From Blastomussa wellsi (taxonomy: Eukaryota; Cnidaria; Anthozoa; Scleractinia; Plerogyridae): 64,000 nt of DNA. Under the pieces are notes generated by a model that was not told the origin of the DNA, did no database searches, and saw only the letters and a program-made list of their open reading frames with translations. The translations under genes were made by a program, and so were the position numbers. The DNA lies in contig OX393570.1 in the NCBI GenBank assembly GCA_947652115.1, positions 2,807,317-2,871,316 of the forward strand. Direction: 5' to 3'. This document shows positions 54,201-64,000 of the stretch, piece after piece. Position 1 is the stretch's first letter. Each line of letters opens with the position of its first letter.

Positions 54201-55394
54201 CAGACGCATTTAAAAAACTTCACATTCGTCACAAAATTCAGAAGTTTGACAAAGTTACATTGAATAATATCAAAGTCAGCATGTGTACTGAAGAGATTTT
54301 CCAATGTTTGAGTTATGTCGATTTGGAGTCTTGAGAAAATAGTGGGAAGCTTCAAGCGCTTCCAAATAGTTTTGAGAAATGAAGAAAGCCGTTTTGAGAG
54401 TGCGTTCGACCTCTTCAATTTAATAGCTTTAATTGACTGATTTCGCTTACCGAAGTTCAACCGGCCCGACCCTGGTTATTGCTAAAACATAACTGGCTCA
54501 CACAGACTGAATAATAGTCTTCACGGCTTGAAAGCCGGCAGTGTAATTTAGCTGTTCTTATCTCACAAGTGAATGCGCGAGCGCTTCAAAGTGACGTCGA
54601 AACAACTGTCCAAGTTGTCGCAAGAATAACATATGTTAATAGTTAACTTCGCTGACGATGCTCAAAGACACAATACGAAACGAGGGTATCACCACTTGGA
54701 TTGAAGAAAATTAACATCCACATACATACAGGAGGCTTTGTTGTGCGAGAAGACGAAATTTTATACATGAAGTAAAAATCAATCGATTTTAACAAGGAAG
54801 TGGGTGCATTCACAGTAAAGCATTACGCCATAACTAACAATTAACAGCTGAACGCAAGCAAACCGGTGTGAAAGTGAACAATTAAGCATTTGGTGAGTGT
54901 GCGTGGGTGTAGCAAGAGATCAGTTAATTACACTAAATTATTTTCACAGAAAACCTGGTTACCAATGATGAAAAGGAATCGCTATAATTTTCATTGCAAG
55001 ATCATCACCACCCCGCGGCGTATTGTCACGTTGCCACTAACAATCCAGAGACGGCGAAAGACAAAGAAAACGAGTAGATCGAGCACAGCACAACGGTCGC
55101 ACCAGGCTCGACATGGACCTGTAAACATTTTACACATTGTTCCACTGCTCAAAAGTGTAAATTTTACTGGCTTACCTTTGGTTTAACGTGTGAAATAGGG
55201 TCCTTTTCTTGACAATGTTTGTCTCTCCTAGTTGGGATTTTCTCCTTCGCTGTTTCCTTACTTTCTTCCTTTGCCTTGCCTTCCCATAACTTTCTCCGTG
55301 CCATAACTACCTTTCCTGTCGCATTTTTAATGCCTTCCCTTCCAAGCGCTTCCATGGTACCGGTTTACTGATAATTAATTCTTCCCTGGTTGTT
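51220..55394 (-). CDS. Unrecognised protein of about 390 aa with duplicated first exon
   Basis: Model: 55394-55176 (start codon 55355, preceded by an in-frame stop, so 60 coding codons), 53148-52936 (71 codons), 51999-51220 (259 codons plus stop); every junction is phase 0. Exons 1 and 2 are paralogous: MEALGREGIKNATGKVV.ARRKLWEGKAKEES and MEPLGSEDLVVTGKPINARRNLWEAKVNEES, both ending in a Lys/Glu-rich segment (QEKDPIS / QEKDAIS). They may be joined, or be alternative first exons since exon 2 has its own Met. The large exon carries two alpha/beta units: ELRFKDYSVSVKTS..CRLILDIEKGKIKL..VRIAVSGLNTALKRI and DVKIMCPKNVIVEF..RTVVLDAKQGLQIV..IETAITVLTSWVASS. No signal peptide or membrane segment. 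Function unknown; the beta-hairpin-helix layout recalls the neighbouring 622-aa protein. Confidence 0.65.
52560..52725 (-). repeat. Dispersed repeat family of 4868-5020, inverted copy
   Basis: ATAATAGTTTACTAAGGAAG, AAACACCAAAGACGCGATAC, AAAAAGGAACAAGGATG and ATGGAGAAGATTGAGACGG are the reverse complement of the 4868-5020 copy. In the intron between exons 2 and 3. Confidence 0.6.
53511..53807 (-). mobile_element. tRNA-derived SINE, reverse copy with perfect 15-bp TSD
   Basis: Reverse complement of the SINE at 6448-6746, with intact A-box (GGCGCAGTGGCCTAATGG) and B-box (GGTTCGAGTCC) on the minus strand. TCCCTGGGGGAGTAA flanks it exactly at 53496-53510 and 53808-53822. High identity to the other copy suggests recent activity. 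Located between the duplicated exons 1 and 2. Confidence 0.92.
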
Positions 55395-55978
55395 CTGAAA
55401 AGGCAAGGAAAGTTACGTGTACACTTGTTTAGAAATTAGATAAATTTGTACCGAAAGTGAAAATAAAGTTACTTTTTCAGTCTGTAAAAACTTAAGAGAA
55501 ACTTTGAGTTTACCTAGCTCATTTATAGCCTTTTAAGTTAATCAGAATTACGTGAACATACGAAAATAAAACAGCTTCCTGTTTCCACTGTTGTATTGCA
55601 CATCAACATCTGACCTCCTTCCGCAATTCTGACCAAATTTGGTCACAAAAAGAGCACGGGAGTACGCGGAAACGGAAACGGCCTGGTCAACCTAGCTTAA
55701 GTTTTCCTCTTCGAATTGTTTATAGTCATGTTCCCCTAACTCCTGAGAGTTGCAGCACAGCTACAATTGTCTTAAATATGACATAACCACTTAAACCAAC
55801 CTCATACTGCTATTTAACAATTAGACTAGTCGCCCTCTTTTTCTATGAGCGAGTCGGCTGCGCCTTGTTGACTAAGAAGGTTATTCACGAGCCGTAGTTT
55901 CTATCAGTTATGGTGCTACGTCACGATATTTTGGGTGATTTCTTCGACAGCCTAAATTACCCTAGGAAACCTAAAAAT

Positions 55979-56185
55979 AATATAATTTGGTTTTATCAAC
56001 TGGGTTGATAATGTCAGTTGGCCACCGTAAAAAGATTCAAGAGCTGACGTTTCGAGCGTTAGCCCTTCGTCGGAGCACAATTCCTTCAATTCAGCTCAAT
56101 TCCTTCAATTCAGCTCTTGAATCTCTTTACGGCGGCCAACTGACATTATCAACCCAGTTGATAAAACCAAATTATATTGTTATAC

Positions 56186-56229
<44 letters not shown>

Positions 56230-56230
56230 C
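55979..56230. mobile_element. Penelope-like inverted pLTR pair, second copy
   Basis: The left arm (GGTTTTATCAACTGGGTTGA, TTGGCCACCGTAAAAAGATT, GAGCTGACGTTTCGAGCGTT) and right arm (AGCTCTTGAATCTCTTTACG, CAACCCAGTTGATAAAACC) are inverted. The left arm carries the reverse complement of the GACGAAGGGCTAACGCTCGAAA core. The tail is shared with 22138-22355 and is followed by a C run. Confidence 0.6.
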
Positions 56231-56231
56231 C

Positions 56232-56385
56232 CCCCCCCTAAAAATAATAGTTTGCAAAGGACAAAAAAACACCAAAGGAGTGACACTAAACCCAAAAGGA
56301 ACAAGGATAACTGAGGATGGAGAAGATTAAAACGGACCGGAAGTGACGATTTTGATTATTTTAGGCTAAAATTTTCAAAGTGCAC
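56232..56385 (-). repeat. Dispersed repeat family of 4868-5020, fourth copy
   Basis: AATAATAGTTTGCAAAGGAC, AAACACCAAAGGAGTGACAC, AAAAGGAACAAGGATAACTG and GGAGAAGATTAAAACGGAC in inverted orientation. Directly abuts the Penelope-like piece. Confidence 0.6.
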
Positions 56386-58344
56386 GAACGTTGACGTAGC
56401 TCCTTTAATATCGAGTTAATAACCTTTTCTTAGCTCAATATTTTTTGTTATTTTTTCAATGGCAACTATTCGCTCTTCCTGGGTTAACAATAGAAAATTC
56501 CTGCTAAGATTTTAAGCCAGTTTTGAAACTTTAATATGGCAAGCGGAAGTCTTTTTGTGATCATACGCACGTACCTCGAAACAACAGCGGAAAGATTAAA
56601 TGACGTCACAAATAGTTTACCAGGAAACTGATCGTGACAGTTAACTCGACTCGTACGAGTTAATTAATTTGGACGACAATCATAAGTATCATCACACTCA
56701 ATTCTGAGAACTGAGCTTTTTCCCGTTGTCAACTTCCTTGTTTGTGAAAGACGAAAATCATGCAAATTAAAGTAGAAAGCAAAAAATAAACTCTTTCCGG
56801 GAATCGGCACAAATTAAATAGGTGATAAACAGGGTAAAGCTGTAAAGACAATCAATATTCCACTTTATCAAAAACTAGTTATGGTATATTGCATTTCCTG
56901 AGTTTTGATTGGTTTAGAGGCAATGGCATATGAGCTCATACACCATTGACCAACAAATATGGTACGTGTACGCGTAAAAGAATGCCTTTTTGCGATGTTT
57001 GTACAATAATTTTTTGGGCGTTTTTAATAAAACAATTATTCCACTCTCGCTTCGTCACTCAACGTGTCAAGATGTCTTCATTTCACGCCATGATGTCACA
57101 TTCAATTTCACTGAAAACATGGTTCTAATCTTAATATAGTTGGCTTCGTCTTGTCTCATCTGTACTTCTCCATCCCTTGGTCTCTCTTATCAGTTCTCCC
57201 ACCCTTTCCCCCATTTTTTTTTCATCATCCCGTCTGCCGCTGAGAGCGTCCGCCAAAGGCTCGACTTCCGCCGCTCTCACGAGTCCGGTCTTCGTTCCTC
57301 CCCGAGAAGAGACGCGTGAGCGACCATCCATGTCTGTGACATATTTGAAAAAAAATTATTAATGCATTCTCAGATGTCACCGGATGTGAATTAGGACTCG
57401 GAAAGCAAGCTTAAATGTACACACGCGTCAATACAAGCAACTTGTTCTTGCTCTTAGTTCGATGTTGCCATCGAAAAGTCAAAGCGCTTTGAAAAGCTCC
57501 GAGAAGATACAAAAACTATTCATCGCCAGTCGAAGGAAAAGTTGGAAACGAATAATAGAAAAGCGTGGCGTGCCTTCTCGCCCAGTGTTGTCGCGTCAAC
57601 AAAATCTCTTCGCCATGCAGCAGATCAAGGAAGAGTGAAGGCCGCAAAACGCCTTTCTTCGGTTATCGATTCAAACAACGTGATAGCTAAATTGTTCTTT
57701 TAATATTTCAAGTAATTGCTACTAGGTACGAGTCGGGGAGGAAAAGTGTGGAATTGCCAAAAAGGATCACCATGGGCTACGGTCTAAAACCAACCACAAA
57801 TACTAAAAGTATCAAACAGAAATCTCATCTTGTTATATTTTTAAACAGAGCTTGAAATGTTCCAATATACGCGTAAGGTTCATGTCCAAATATTTTCACA
57901 TCGACAGTATAAGCTAGTGGTTAAGTGTTGTGTAAAAGAACTACAAATCCATCCATCGCTCTTCATAGATTCTGCTCGAACTGTTGACAGCATCTTCCTC
58001 CATCGGTCCGAGGACAAACAGGACTCGGCTGATCCAAAAACGATCTGGCAGTCACCCCTTTCCACAGCTTTTTCAGTAAGACCTATCGATTTTAGGTATT
58101 TCAACGATATCAAACATCATCGGTGCAGACTGGAAAATTATAGGCTGGGAATAATAGACGGCTGCACACAGGCTAGAAAATTAAAGACTGCCCTACTCCA
58201 GTTGGTTGAATAACGAAGTTAACAACTTCTTTAACGCCTCTCTCTGTGGATCTTTCATTTTCTCGACTTTAAAGCGCTTCAAAATACGATCGCACGCCAA
58301 ACCAAATCACTCCTTCTGAAAATCTGCTTTGAAGAAATAATTTA
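56386..58344. other. Upstream region with unassigned open frames
   Basis: No recognised gene. A 53-codon plus frame near 57462 (MLPSKSQSALK...), a 118-codon plus frame at 57857-58213 and a 77-codon minus frame at 57880-58113 are short and unrecognised. 56885-56935 shares CCTGAGTTTTGATTGG with 25735 and 45010, a dispersed repeat. The minus frame lies where a large exon paired with the decayed first-exon copy at 58934 might be expected, but no convincing similarity to exon 3 of the 51220 gene was found. Confidence 0.3.
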
Positions 58345-58505
58345 TGCGGCCTTCGCAGCCTGCTCGATTTGAGCAGGCGACCTCCTGATTGGCGGAAATC
58401 AACAATGGCATTCTCACGCGTCCAGCCGTGAGTTCGGGAGGAGCGCGGGCTCCGGTTCCCGAACAGCGGCTGGTAATCGAGCCTACTTCCGCCAGGGCTC
58501 CATTA
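58345..58505. repeat. Dispersed repeat with AGCAGGCGACCTCCTGATTGG
   Basis: GCGGCCTTCGCAGCCTGCTC, GAGCAGGCGACCTCCTGATT, GGGAGGAGCGCGGGCTCCGG and TCCGCCAGGGCTCCATTATA are GC-rich repeat-like DNA in an AT-rich context. The minus-strand frame over it reads as repeat translation. From memory, similar blocks are common in coral genomes; not verified. Confidence 0.4.
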
Positions 58506-58734
58506 TAGAAGTGTAGGTGAGACCGGTGAAAAATAGTTCGCAATATAAAGCTTGGTTTTGGCCTTCTCTAGTTTAAAAACGAGGACGTAGAAAAATATAA
58601 AACCATTTCATTCTGAAGTTTCCCTCAATAAATAAATATTTGCTAATTTTTCACTGCATCGGAGAAAACGACTTAGGAGCTTAAAGATGAGCTTCATTCT
58701 CCGTGACTAACCTTTAATTACATCCTTCACTTAC

Positions 58735-58934
58735 GGGTCACTAACCAACCTTTGTTGGCAGTTTTGCAGTGGATTCCTCTGTAGTTCTTGGCACTGTTGG
58801 TCCTTTTTAGTTTGAATTATCCTCTTTGTTAATTCCTTTCTTTTGCTTTACTTCACATAGATTTGTCTGCACACTAAATACTTTTCCTGCTACCGTTAAC
58901 ATGGTGTACTGCCGGTCAAATCTTTTTCTGTTGT
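58735..58934 (-). pseudogene. Decayed third copy of the duplicated first exon
   Basis: On the minus strand an acceptor TTTTTCAG is followed by AACAACAGAAAAAG, as at 55394. A Met codon in the equivalent place and the weakly matching frame MLTVAGKVFSVQTNLCEVKQ then run into an in-frame stop (about 55 codons in). It ends at AACAAAG-GTTGGT, the same donor position as the intact copies. It aligns with MEALGREG.../MEPLGSED... only through ATGK-like and NLWE/NLCE words. Probably a non-functional exon or gene duplicate; it could still be used as 5' UTR. Confidence 0.5.
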
Positions 58935-59426
58935 TCTGAAAAAGCAAGCGTGACTTTGTGAGGCGAAGAATACTTGTTTAGAAATTCATTTTAAATTTGT
59001 CTTAGTACTACTTCTTCTTTTAATCGAGCGACTAAATGGTAAAAGCTGAATAGAAATCTTGAATTTATTTTCTTGAAACGCTCCAAAACTGTCTTGGGCG
59101 TAGAACAGAATGCCAAAACAGAATGCCAAAACTTGACGAGAATCTGTAAAAAAGGTCAAGCGACTGATGTCCTCCAAGCCGCCCCTGCTCTCGTCGCTCA
59201 CGCCAAAAACTGAACCGTATCGAGTCTAATAAATCACCTTGCAGACAATGATCTTGTAGTCTCGAACTGACTGTCTAGGCTAACCTGTGATCATATCTTC
59301 GCTCGGCCTACATATCAAACAAAAGACGCCTGATTGCCCGCAGGTTGTGTCAAAAACTCGAAACCCAAATGGCCCACCACCCATTCTTCCAAGATGATAA
59401 ACCATTCAAGAAGCAATGGTCACGGA

Positions 59427-59505
59427 GGGGTAGATCTAGGGGGAGGGTGTAGGGGGTGTGCACCCCTCCCTGAGATGACCTGTGACTTTCTAATATAACT
59501 AAATT
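59427..59505 (+). mobile_element. MITE family 'TGCACCCCCTCCTGAG', left-end fragment
   Basis: GGGGTAGATCTAGGGGGAGG and GCACCCCTCCCTGAGATGAC match the left part of 41988-42193; the right end is absent. Confidence 0.6.
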
Positions 59506-59829
59506 CGTACGTAAGTTCAAAAGCAAATCACTGCAAGGCTGATACTACGTGAAAAAGTTGACTTTGCGAGACAACAACTCGATAGAAACCGACAAAGCAG
59601 GGTTGCAATCGTGGACAGTTACAGTTTATTTTTGGCTGATTAGGTCTCTTGCAGATCCTACGTAAACTAGCAGCATTATCGTTCGCGGTCCTTTGCAGTT
59701 TTCACGTCTACTGTAAGTTCAAAGTACGAAACTTGATAAAGTGAACGGGTCATTTTATTTGGGCTGTCGTTCGCGCTGGTGCCATTAAAAATCTGTCCAC
59801 CGTGCTGAAGAGTAGGCTTAGCCACAAGT

Positions 59830-59920
59830 TGCTCGGCAACTTTTCGGCAACTTTTGAGATTTTCGGCAACTTTTTAGAATTTTGGTAACTTTTAGAATTT
59901 TCGGCAACTTTGGGCTTTTT
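59830..59920 (-). repeat. Short tandem words TTCGGCAACTTTT
   Basis: CGGCAACTTTT recurs about five times with 11-27 bp spacing. The minus-strand frame through it (Lys-rich PKVAENSKS-type repeats) is repeat translation. Confidence 0.6.
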
Positions 59921-60679
59921 GAGGTTCTTTGAAGCCACTTTCTTCACGTTTTGAGCCACATTGGTCAGTTTTCGATAGACATTTATTCAATTTATTCTAA
60001 AATACAATAATTAGGGCCCAAGGCCCCCCCATGGGTTGATTTTTGCATAGTTTTTTTGTGATGCCTTATCACGAGGTCAGCGGTATCATGTTGCACGTTT
60101 TTCAAGATGGCGGACAATTGTTCATGTCATTCTGATAGACTATTTGTTGATCAAGTGAAATGGAAAGAACCTCTGATATTACGCATAAATCCTCCATTTT
60201 GTTCGTAGATTTGACACTTGTTACCAGTCTACCGAATGTCACGTGTTTTTGACCGCAGTGCACTGGTGACTAGCTTTGTTTTTTCTCGTGTTCGATCGAA
60301 AGAAAGTCATTCTTGTTAGTGAAAAGTTTCATCATTGATAGCGATTAAAGTGATGTTATGGTTTCAGGAACCCACCTTACCTATGAATATCTTGTTCTTG
60401 TTATTTCTTGCTATTCGTCTGTAGCTTTCTTAGTGATCGTGTTTGTGATTTTGTGATCTTGTTTGCGGTAAAATTTATATTTTGAAGTCCAGTACTCCTC
60501 CGTGGAAAGAAAAGGAATGGATGATTTATACATCAAGGTAATTAAACAAGTGGTTACCAAATATTTTCTCTGTATGTTCGTTTTCAAACCTGTTCCGATC
60601 CGTCGGTTATCCACAACAATCATGTTTACAAGAGAAAGTTGCCTAACATAGAGAACATTTGCACAATTTCCGTTAAAAA

Positions 60680-60850
60680 GGTTATTTTCCAGAGGGTGTA
60701 GGGGGTACGCAAAATACTTTTGGAAATCCCGGAGGGGTGGGGGTTTATTTTTCTTTGCAAAAATGGGAATTCCGGAGAGGTGGGGCGGGGGTGTCTTACC
60801 TGAAATTCCCTCTTTGGCGGGGGTATGAATATTTTCTGGAACCACACATT
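60680..60850 (-). repeat. Dispersed repeat GAGGGTGTAGGGGGTACGC...GGGGGTATGAATATT
   Basis: GAGGGTGTAGGGGGTACGCA, GGAATTCCGGAGAGGTGGGG and ATTCCCTCTTTGGCGGGGG. From memory, similar blocks recur widely in cnidarian genomes. Both overlapping minus-strand frames are explained by it. Confidence 0.45.
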
Positions 60851-60930
60851 GTGTGCTGCAGGTGAAACAAGTATACATGTCACCCAGATGAACACGACAA
60901 TAACAACTACATTATAATATGCCCGATTTG

Positions 60931-61011
60931 CAGACGGTCCTGGTCACTCGTGTCACGCACTCACTCCTTATGTAGGAGAGAGTGTGTGACACGAGTTTCC
61001 TGGACCGTCTG
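60931..61011. repeat. 81-bp near-perfect hairpin
   Basis: CAGACGGTCCTGGTCACTCG, GTCACGCACTCACTCCT, a loop of about 6 bases, then AGGAGAGAGTGTGTGAC and CGAGTTTCCTGGACCGTCTG. Arms of about 37 bp with few mismatches. Could be a tiny foldback element or a structured RNA source. Confidence 0.75.
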
Positions 61012-61526
61012 AGAATCAGGCTAGCTGCCACTTGAACTGCTGAAACTCATTCTTTGCAAAAGGCTCTCCAAGCTGCATGTGTAATTACAGAGTTGGAAAC
61101 ACTTTGGAACCTTGTCCATAGGCCGTATTACGGATGTCACGCAAAAACAAATTCAGCCACCTAAAGGGTGTCCTTAAGTGTCCGTTGACATGCAACCCAT
61201 GCATCCAAAGACGTTATTTTTCTTTTTTTTTTTTTACTGCTGTACCCAGAAAAAACTCCACAATGATCAATTCCTCTCCTCTTTTTATTCAACTAACTTT
61301 TCTACATTCATCCAATTCATCCATGAGCGGCTCACAGGAGCCTTTGATTATTGATATTTTTAAAACGCGATCACGGTTGTAGAGGCTGAAGTCTATAAGC
61401 TGGTTGCCGAGATCTAGTTTCATATCTTTCCATCCCACTGTAAAGTGGTTACACGTAACAAAAGATCTAGCTATGAAAGTGCGTCAAAAAATATATGTGC
61501 GGCGCGGGGATCCAAAGAAGTCACCC

Positions 61527-61618
61527 ACCGGAAGTAAGGTGACGTCATAGGGTAGTATTGCTGCAATTCTTTGACCCCCCTTATATGCCGGCTGTTGGCA
61601 AATTTTCTTCCTTTTCCC
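61527..61618 (+). promoter_or_regulatory. eIF4A promoter: ETS site, CRE and TOP-like tract
   Basis: ACCGGAAGTA (about 61527-61536) is an ETS-type site. TGACGTCA (61540-61547) is a perfect CRE palindrome. TTTTCTTCCTTTTCCC (61603-61618) is a pyrimidine tract of the 5'-TOP type, ending about 20 bp before the start codon. A TTATATG word lies near 61581. TOP tracts mark mRNAs of the translation machinery under TOR control, which fits eIF4A. The transcription start is not known. Confidence 0.55.
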
Positions 61619-61637
61619 GCTGCTTAGTTCATGCGTC

Positions 61638-62356
61638 ATGTCTTCCGATTCTTTTAGTGATACAAGGTCGGTATTTCGTTATTTTTGTGGTATTTTTATG
61701 TCAGAATATTCACATATGCAGTACATTTTGTTAAACAACAATTGAACTGTTTCCTGTTACTTTCAAAGCCAGTACAGAGAGTATTATTACAGAGAAAATT
61801 TTGTCTTCAAGTGCGATTATTCGCCACCATCCGCCATCTTGAAACACGTGTTTCAGTCGGCCAGTGAGTATTTTCAAATTGCAACCCTTTTTCTTATTGT
61901 TTGATGTTTTTTTTTTCTAGAAACCCTGACTCCGAACGGGGTCGCGAGGAACAAAATGGCCCACCAGGAATTGAAGAAGTCGACGGTGATATCGAGGTTA
62001 GTTCATTCAAAGTCCAACCAAAGGAAATTTAAAAACTAAAATTTATCTGGCGAACGTCGAACTTAAAATGAATTCCTTAGTTGATTTCACTTTTTTCCCT
62101 ATAGACTAACTGGACTGAAGTTATTGACAATTTCGATAATATGGGCTTGAAAGAAAATTTACTCCGAGGCATTTATGCATACGGGTGAGTGTACACTTTT
62201 GTCGACAACTGCTCGCTGTTTCAATTCAATTTGAACAAAGTAGTCCTCTATTGAATCTTATCAGGTGTATATTTAATAATTATACAATTTTTTGCGGTTG
62301 CAGGTTTGAGAAACCATCCGCAATTCAACAGCGAGCAATCATGCCTTGTTGTAAAG
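61638..62356 (+). CDS. EIF4A: eIF4A DEAD-box RNA helicase, first four coding exons (3' partial)
   Basis: Exons 61638-61666, 61921-61996, 62105-62184 and 62304-62356 are in consistent phase. They encode MSSDSFSDTR, then an acidic, poorly conserved leader (GREEQNGPPGIEEVDGD), then TNWTEVIDNFDNMGLKENLL, RGIYAYGFEKPSAIQQRAIM and PCCKG, the Q-motif region of eIF4A, the ATP-dependent helicase of the cap-binding complex. The next exon should start with the residues before motif I (AQSGTGKT), but none appears up to 64000, so the intron is over 1.6 kb and the remainder is outside. An ATG at 61631 upstream is out of frame. Very close match to animal eIF4A1/2 rather than eIF4A3. Confidence 0.92.
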
Positions 62357-64000
62357 GTTGGTTTTGTTCATTTTGAAGTTTCTCTCCAAAATTTTTTACT
62401 CGGAGTAGTATTTTATCATAAAGTGTAATGAATAACTTATGGAGGATTTGTGGCTACTGTTCTTTTGTAGACGACTTTGCGAAGTGTAAGGAAACTCGAT
62501 CAATTCAAAACTATTGCTATAACTTCGTTTGGAAATCATTATCACTGTCTGAACAAAAAATTCTCTACCTTGAAGGCTATAACTTTGAGTAATTGCTCCG
62601 AAGTAGCGACGTTGTTGCGAGAAAGTAAGTCATTGATTTTTTTTAAAAGGTTCTGTTAGGCCATAAGTCATTGATTTTTTTTAAAAGGTTCTGTTAGGCC
62701 ATCCCAGTGACTTACGAAGTTACTGTCAAAGAAAATTGTTTTGTGCTGAGAATAACAATTTAGTGTTAACAGGTCTTGTAATTGAATTAAATTCAAGAGA
62801 GCAGGGGAATCCCATTCACCCCTTCTTTTGTCTTATTTTTTCAAATGTGCAGTGAAAAAAGGCACAAGTGGAAAAATGGTCATGGGAAATTTTGGGGCAA
62901 TGCCTGTGAAAAAAGCCCTTGGGTTTTCTACTGGGAGTCTTTCACTTGTGCTCTATTTTGTGCTTCATGTTCAGTGTTCTTATGAAAGGACTGCTAAACC
63001 TATTGAAGTTGCATGTTAAACCTACAGTTTAATTCATTATAGTGTAGACTAAAAAACTTGTAATCAGGAGCTTCATAATAGGTTTTTGAGTAGCAGGTTC
63101 CATCCAGAAAGTAGGCGGGTAAGATTTGCGCAAAAAATTTGCTGCAGTGTAATGTGGCACGGTGCACACTGCGTGTCATTCGGGGAGAGTACAAGAGGAA
63201 AATTATTCTCCAAGATGCAGTGTGGGGCAATTTTCAGCAAACATTGTGTAGAAAGGAAGTCATGGTGACTGGAGGCAGTGGAGCAAAACTTATTGCTGTA
63301 AATAGGACTTTGCTGGATTTTAATTTTGTCAAAAAGATGATCATGGAAGCAGAAGATCTTTACCAAAGTGGAAGTGGAATGCACCTTTGTCAATATGAGA
63401 TATTATTATATTACATCACTTGTGTCTTGAGACTTGAAACTCGATTCTCGAACATTTTGAGAATCATGTCTGGATTCGAGAACTTCAAGTTTTGAGTTTC
63501 CAGCATAAATAATTGCACAAATGCACCGCACTAGCGAATGTTGTGCAGCAATTTTCAACCCTTCTGAAGTCATGCAATCCTTTGAAATGTAAACATTACT
63601 TTCACTTGTGATGATAAAAGTTTCTTGGGCGAAAATAACCTTGAAGATTATACTATTTATTTTATTCGAACACCTTTCGATAAAGGCGAAAATAAAACAA
63701 TATTACTTCTGAATCGCTGATCGCGAGAAATTTGAGAAGTTGTTGAGTTGTAAACAGAAAGGTTTAAAATTACGTTGGCATATCCCAGCCGATAGAACAA
63801 ACATCCGTTACAACAAATAAAAATTATTTCACTGCTAGAACACTGAAAACTTTACTCGGGTATAATCTTCAAGGCACACCAGTTTAATTTTTTCCTGTGT
63901 GAACCAGTATATTTGGTATGCAAAACAGCAACTTACTTCTAAAATCTCATGCTGCATACTAATCAGCTGGGTTCACAAACTTATTTTGAAAATTGAGTTG
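62357..64000 (+). other. eIF4A intron 4 (partial)
   Basis: AT-rich intron without a recognised exon. Contains two tandem 38-bp units (62626-62702: AAGTCATTGATTTTTTTTAA, GGTTCTGTTAGGCCA). A plus-strand frame at 63139-63495 (118 codons) is unrecognised. In vertebrates eIF4A introns host snoRNAs, but no convincing C/D or H/ACA unit was seen here. Confidence 0.4.

Noticed and set aside
60411..60895. 155- and 89-codon minus-strand frames
   Set aside because: Proline-rich translation of a dispersed repeat at 60680-60850; no domain.
63600..63720. Possible C/D-box snoRNA in the eIF4A intron (TGATGA near 63608, CTGA near 63702)
   Set aside because: Box spacing is too long and no terminal stem was seen.
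1..64000. CRISPR arrays, operons, phage or bacterial defence systems
   Set aside because: No spaced identical repeats, no Shine-Dalgarno-led gene strings; every supported gene is intron-bearing or eukaryotic.

Overview
This is animal nuclear DNA: genes are split into many short exons with GT-AG introns, the sequence is AT-rich, and transposon relics are dense. The gene set (strawberry-notch helicase, single-exon CALHM channel, PAN/EGF/D8C secreted protein, sialic-acid lyase, ATG3, eIF4A) and the repeat styles suggest an anthozoan cnidarian, most likely a stony coral. That assignment is inference. All gene models were built by hand from splice sites, reading phase and protein-family recognition; none was checked by a search or a transcript.

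Layout. 1-2435: 3' part of a tyrosine-recombinase retroelement (Ngaro/DIRS type) with a Gag tail, an RT-recombinase fusion created by internal deletion, and split direct repeats. 2633-13345 (+): C-terminal 877 residues of a strawberry-notch family helicase in 19 exons, ending in an unexpected tail with PCNA-binding-like motifs and a UBZ4-type zinc finger. 14501-15631 (+): single-exon CALHM-family channel. 16754-20469 (-): six-exon, 400-aa secreted protein (signal peptide, PAN/apple, fibrinogen-like segment, three EGFs, D8C). 23307-30914 (+): N-acetylneuraminate lyase, 12 exons, 302 aa. 31681-41314 (-): ATG3, 12 exons, 319 aa, with a recent LINE insertion in one intron. 42918-48750 (-): unrecognised 622-aa protein with a duplicated helical domain and a Cys-rich N-terminus. 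51220-55394 (-): unrecognised protein of about 390 aa whose first exon is duplicated, with a third decayed copy near 58.8 kb. 61638-62356 (+): first four coding exons of eIF4A, which runs off the window.

Most genes are unrelated housekeeping or membrane functions and are not an operon. NPL (sialic-acid catabolism), ATG3 (LC3/ATG8 lipidation) and eIF4A (translation initiation) are conserved. The two unrecognised minus-strand genes between 42.9 and 58.9 kb lie next to each other, both show internal duplication with alternating beta and helical segments, and are the best candidates for something undescribed. The helicase tail is the strongest single functional lead.

The remaining DNA is largely mobile: tRNA-derived SINEs with target-site duplications (TSDs), at least eight families of short inverted-repeat elements (MITEs), Penelope-like inverted pLTR fragments with a hammerhead-like core, LINE fragments, minisatellites and homopolymer runs.
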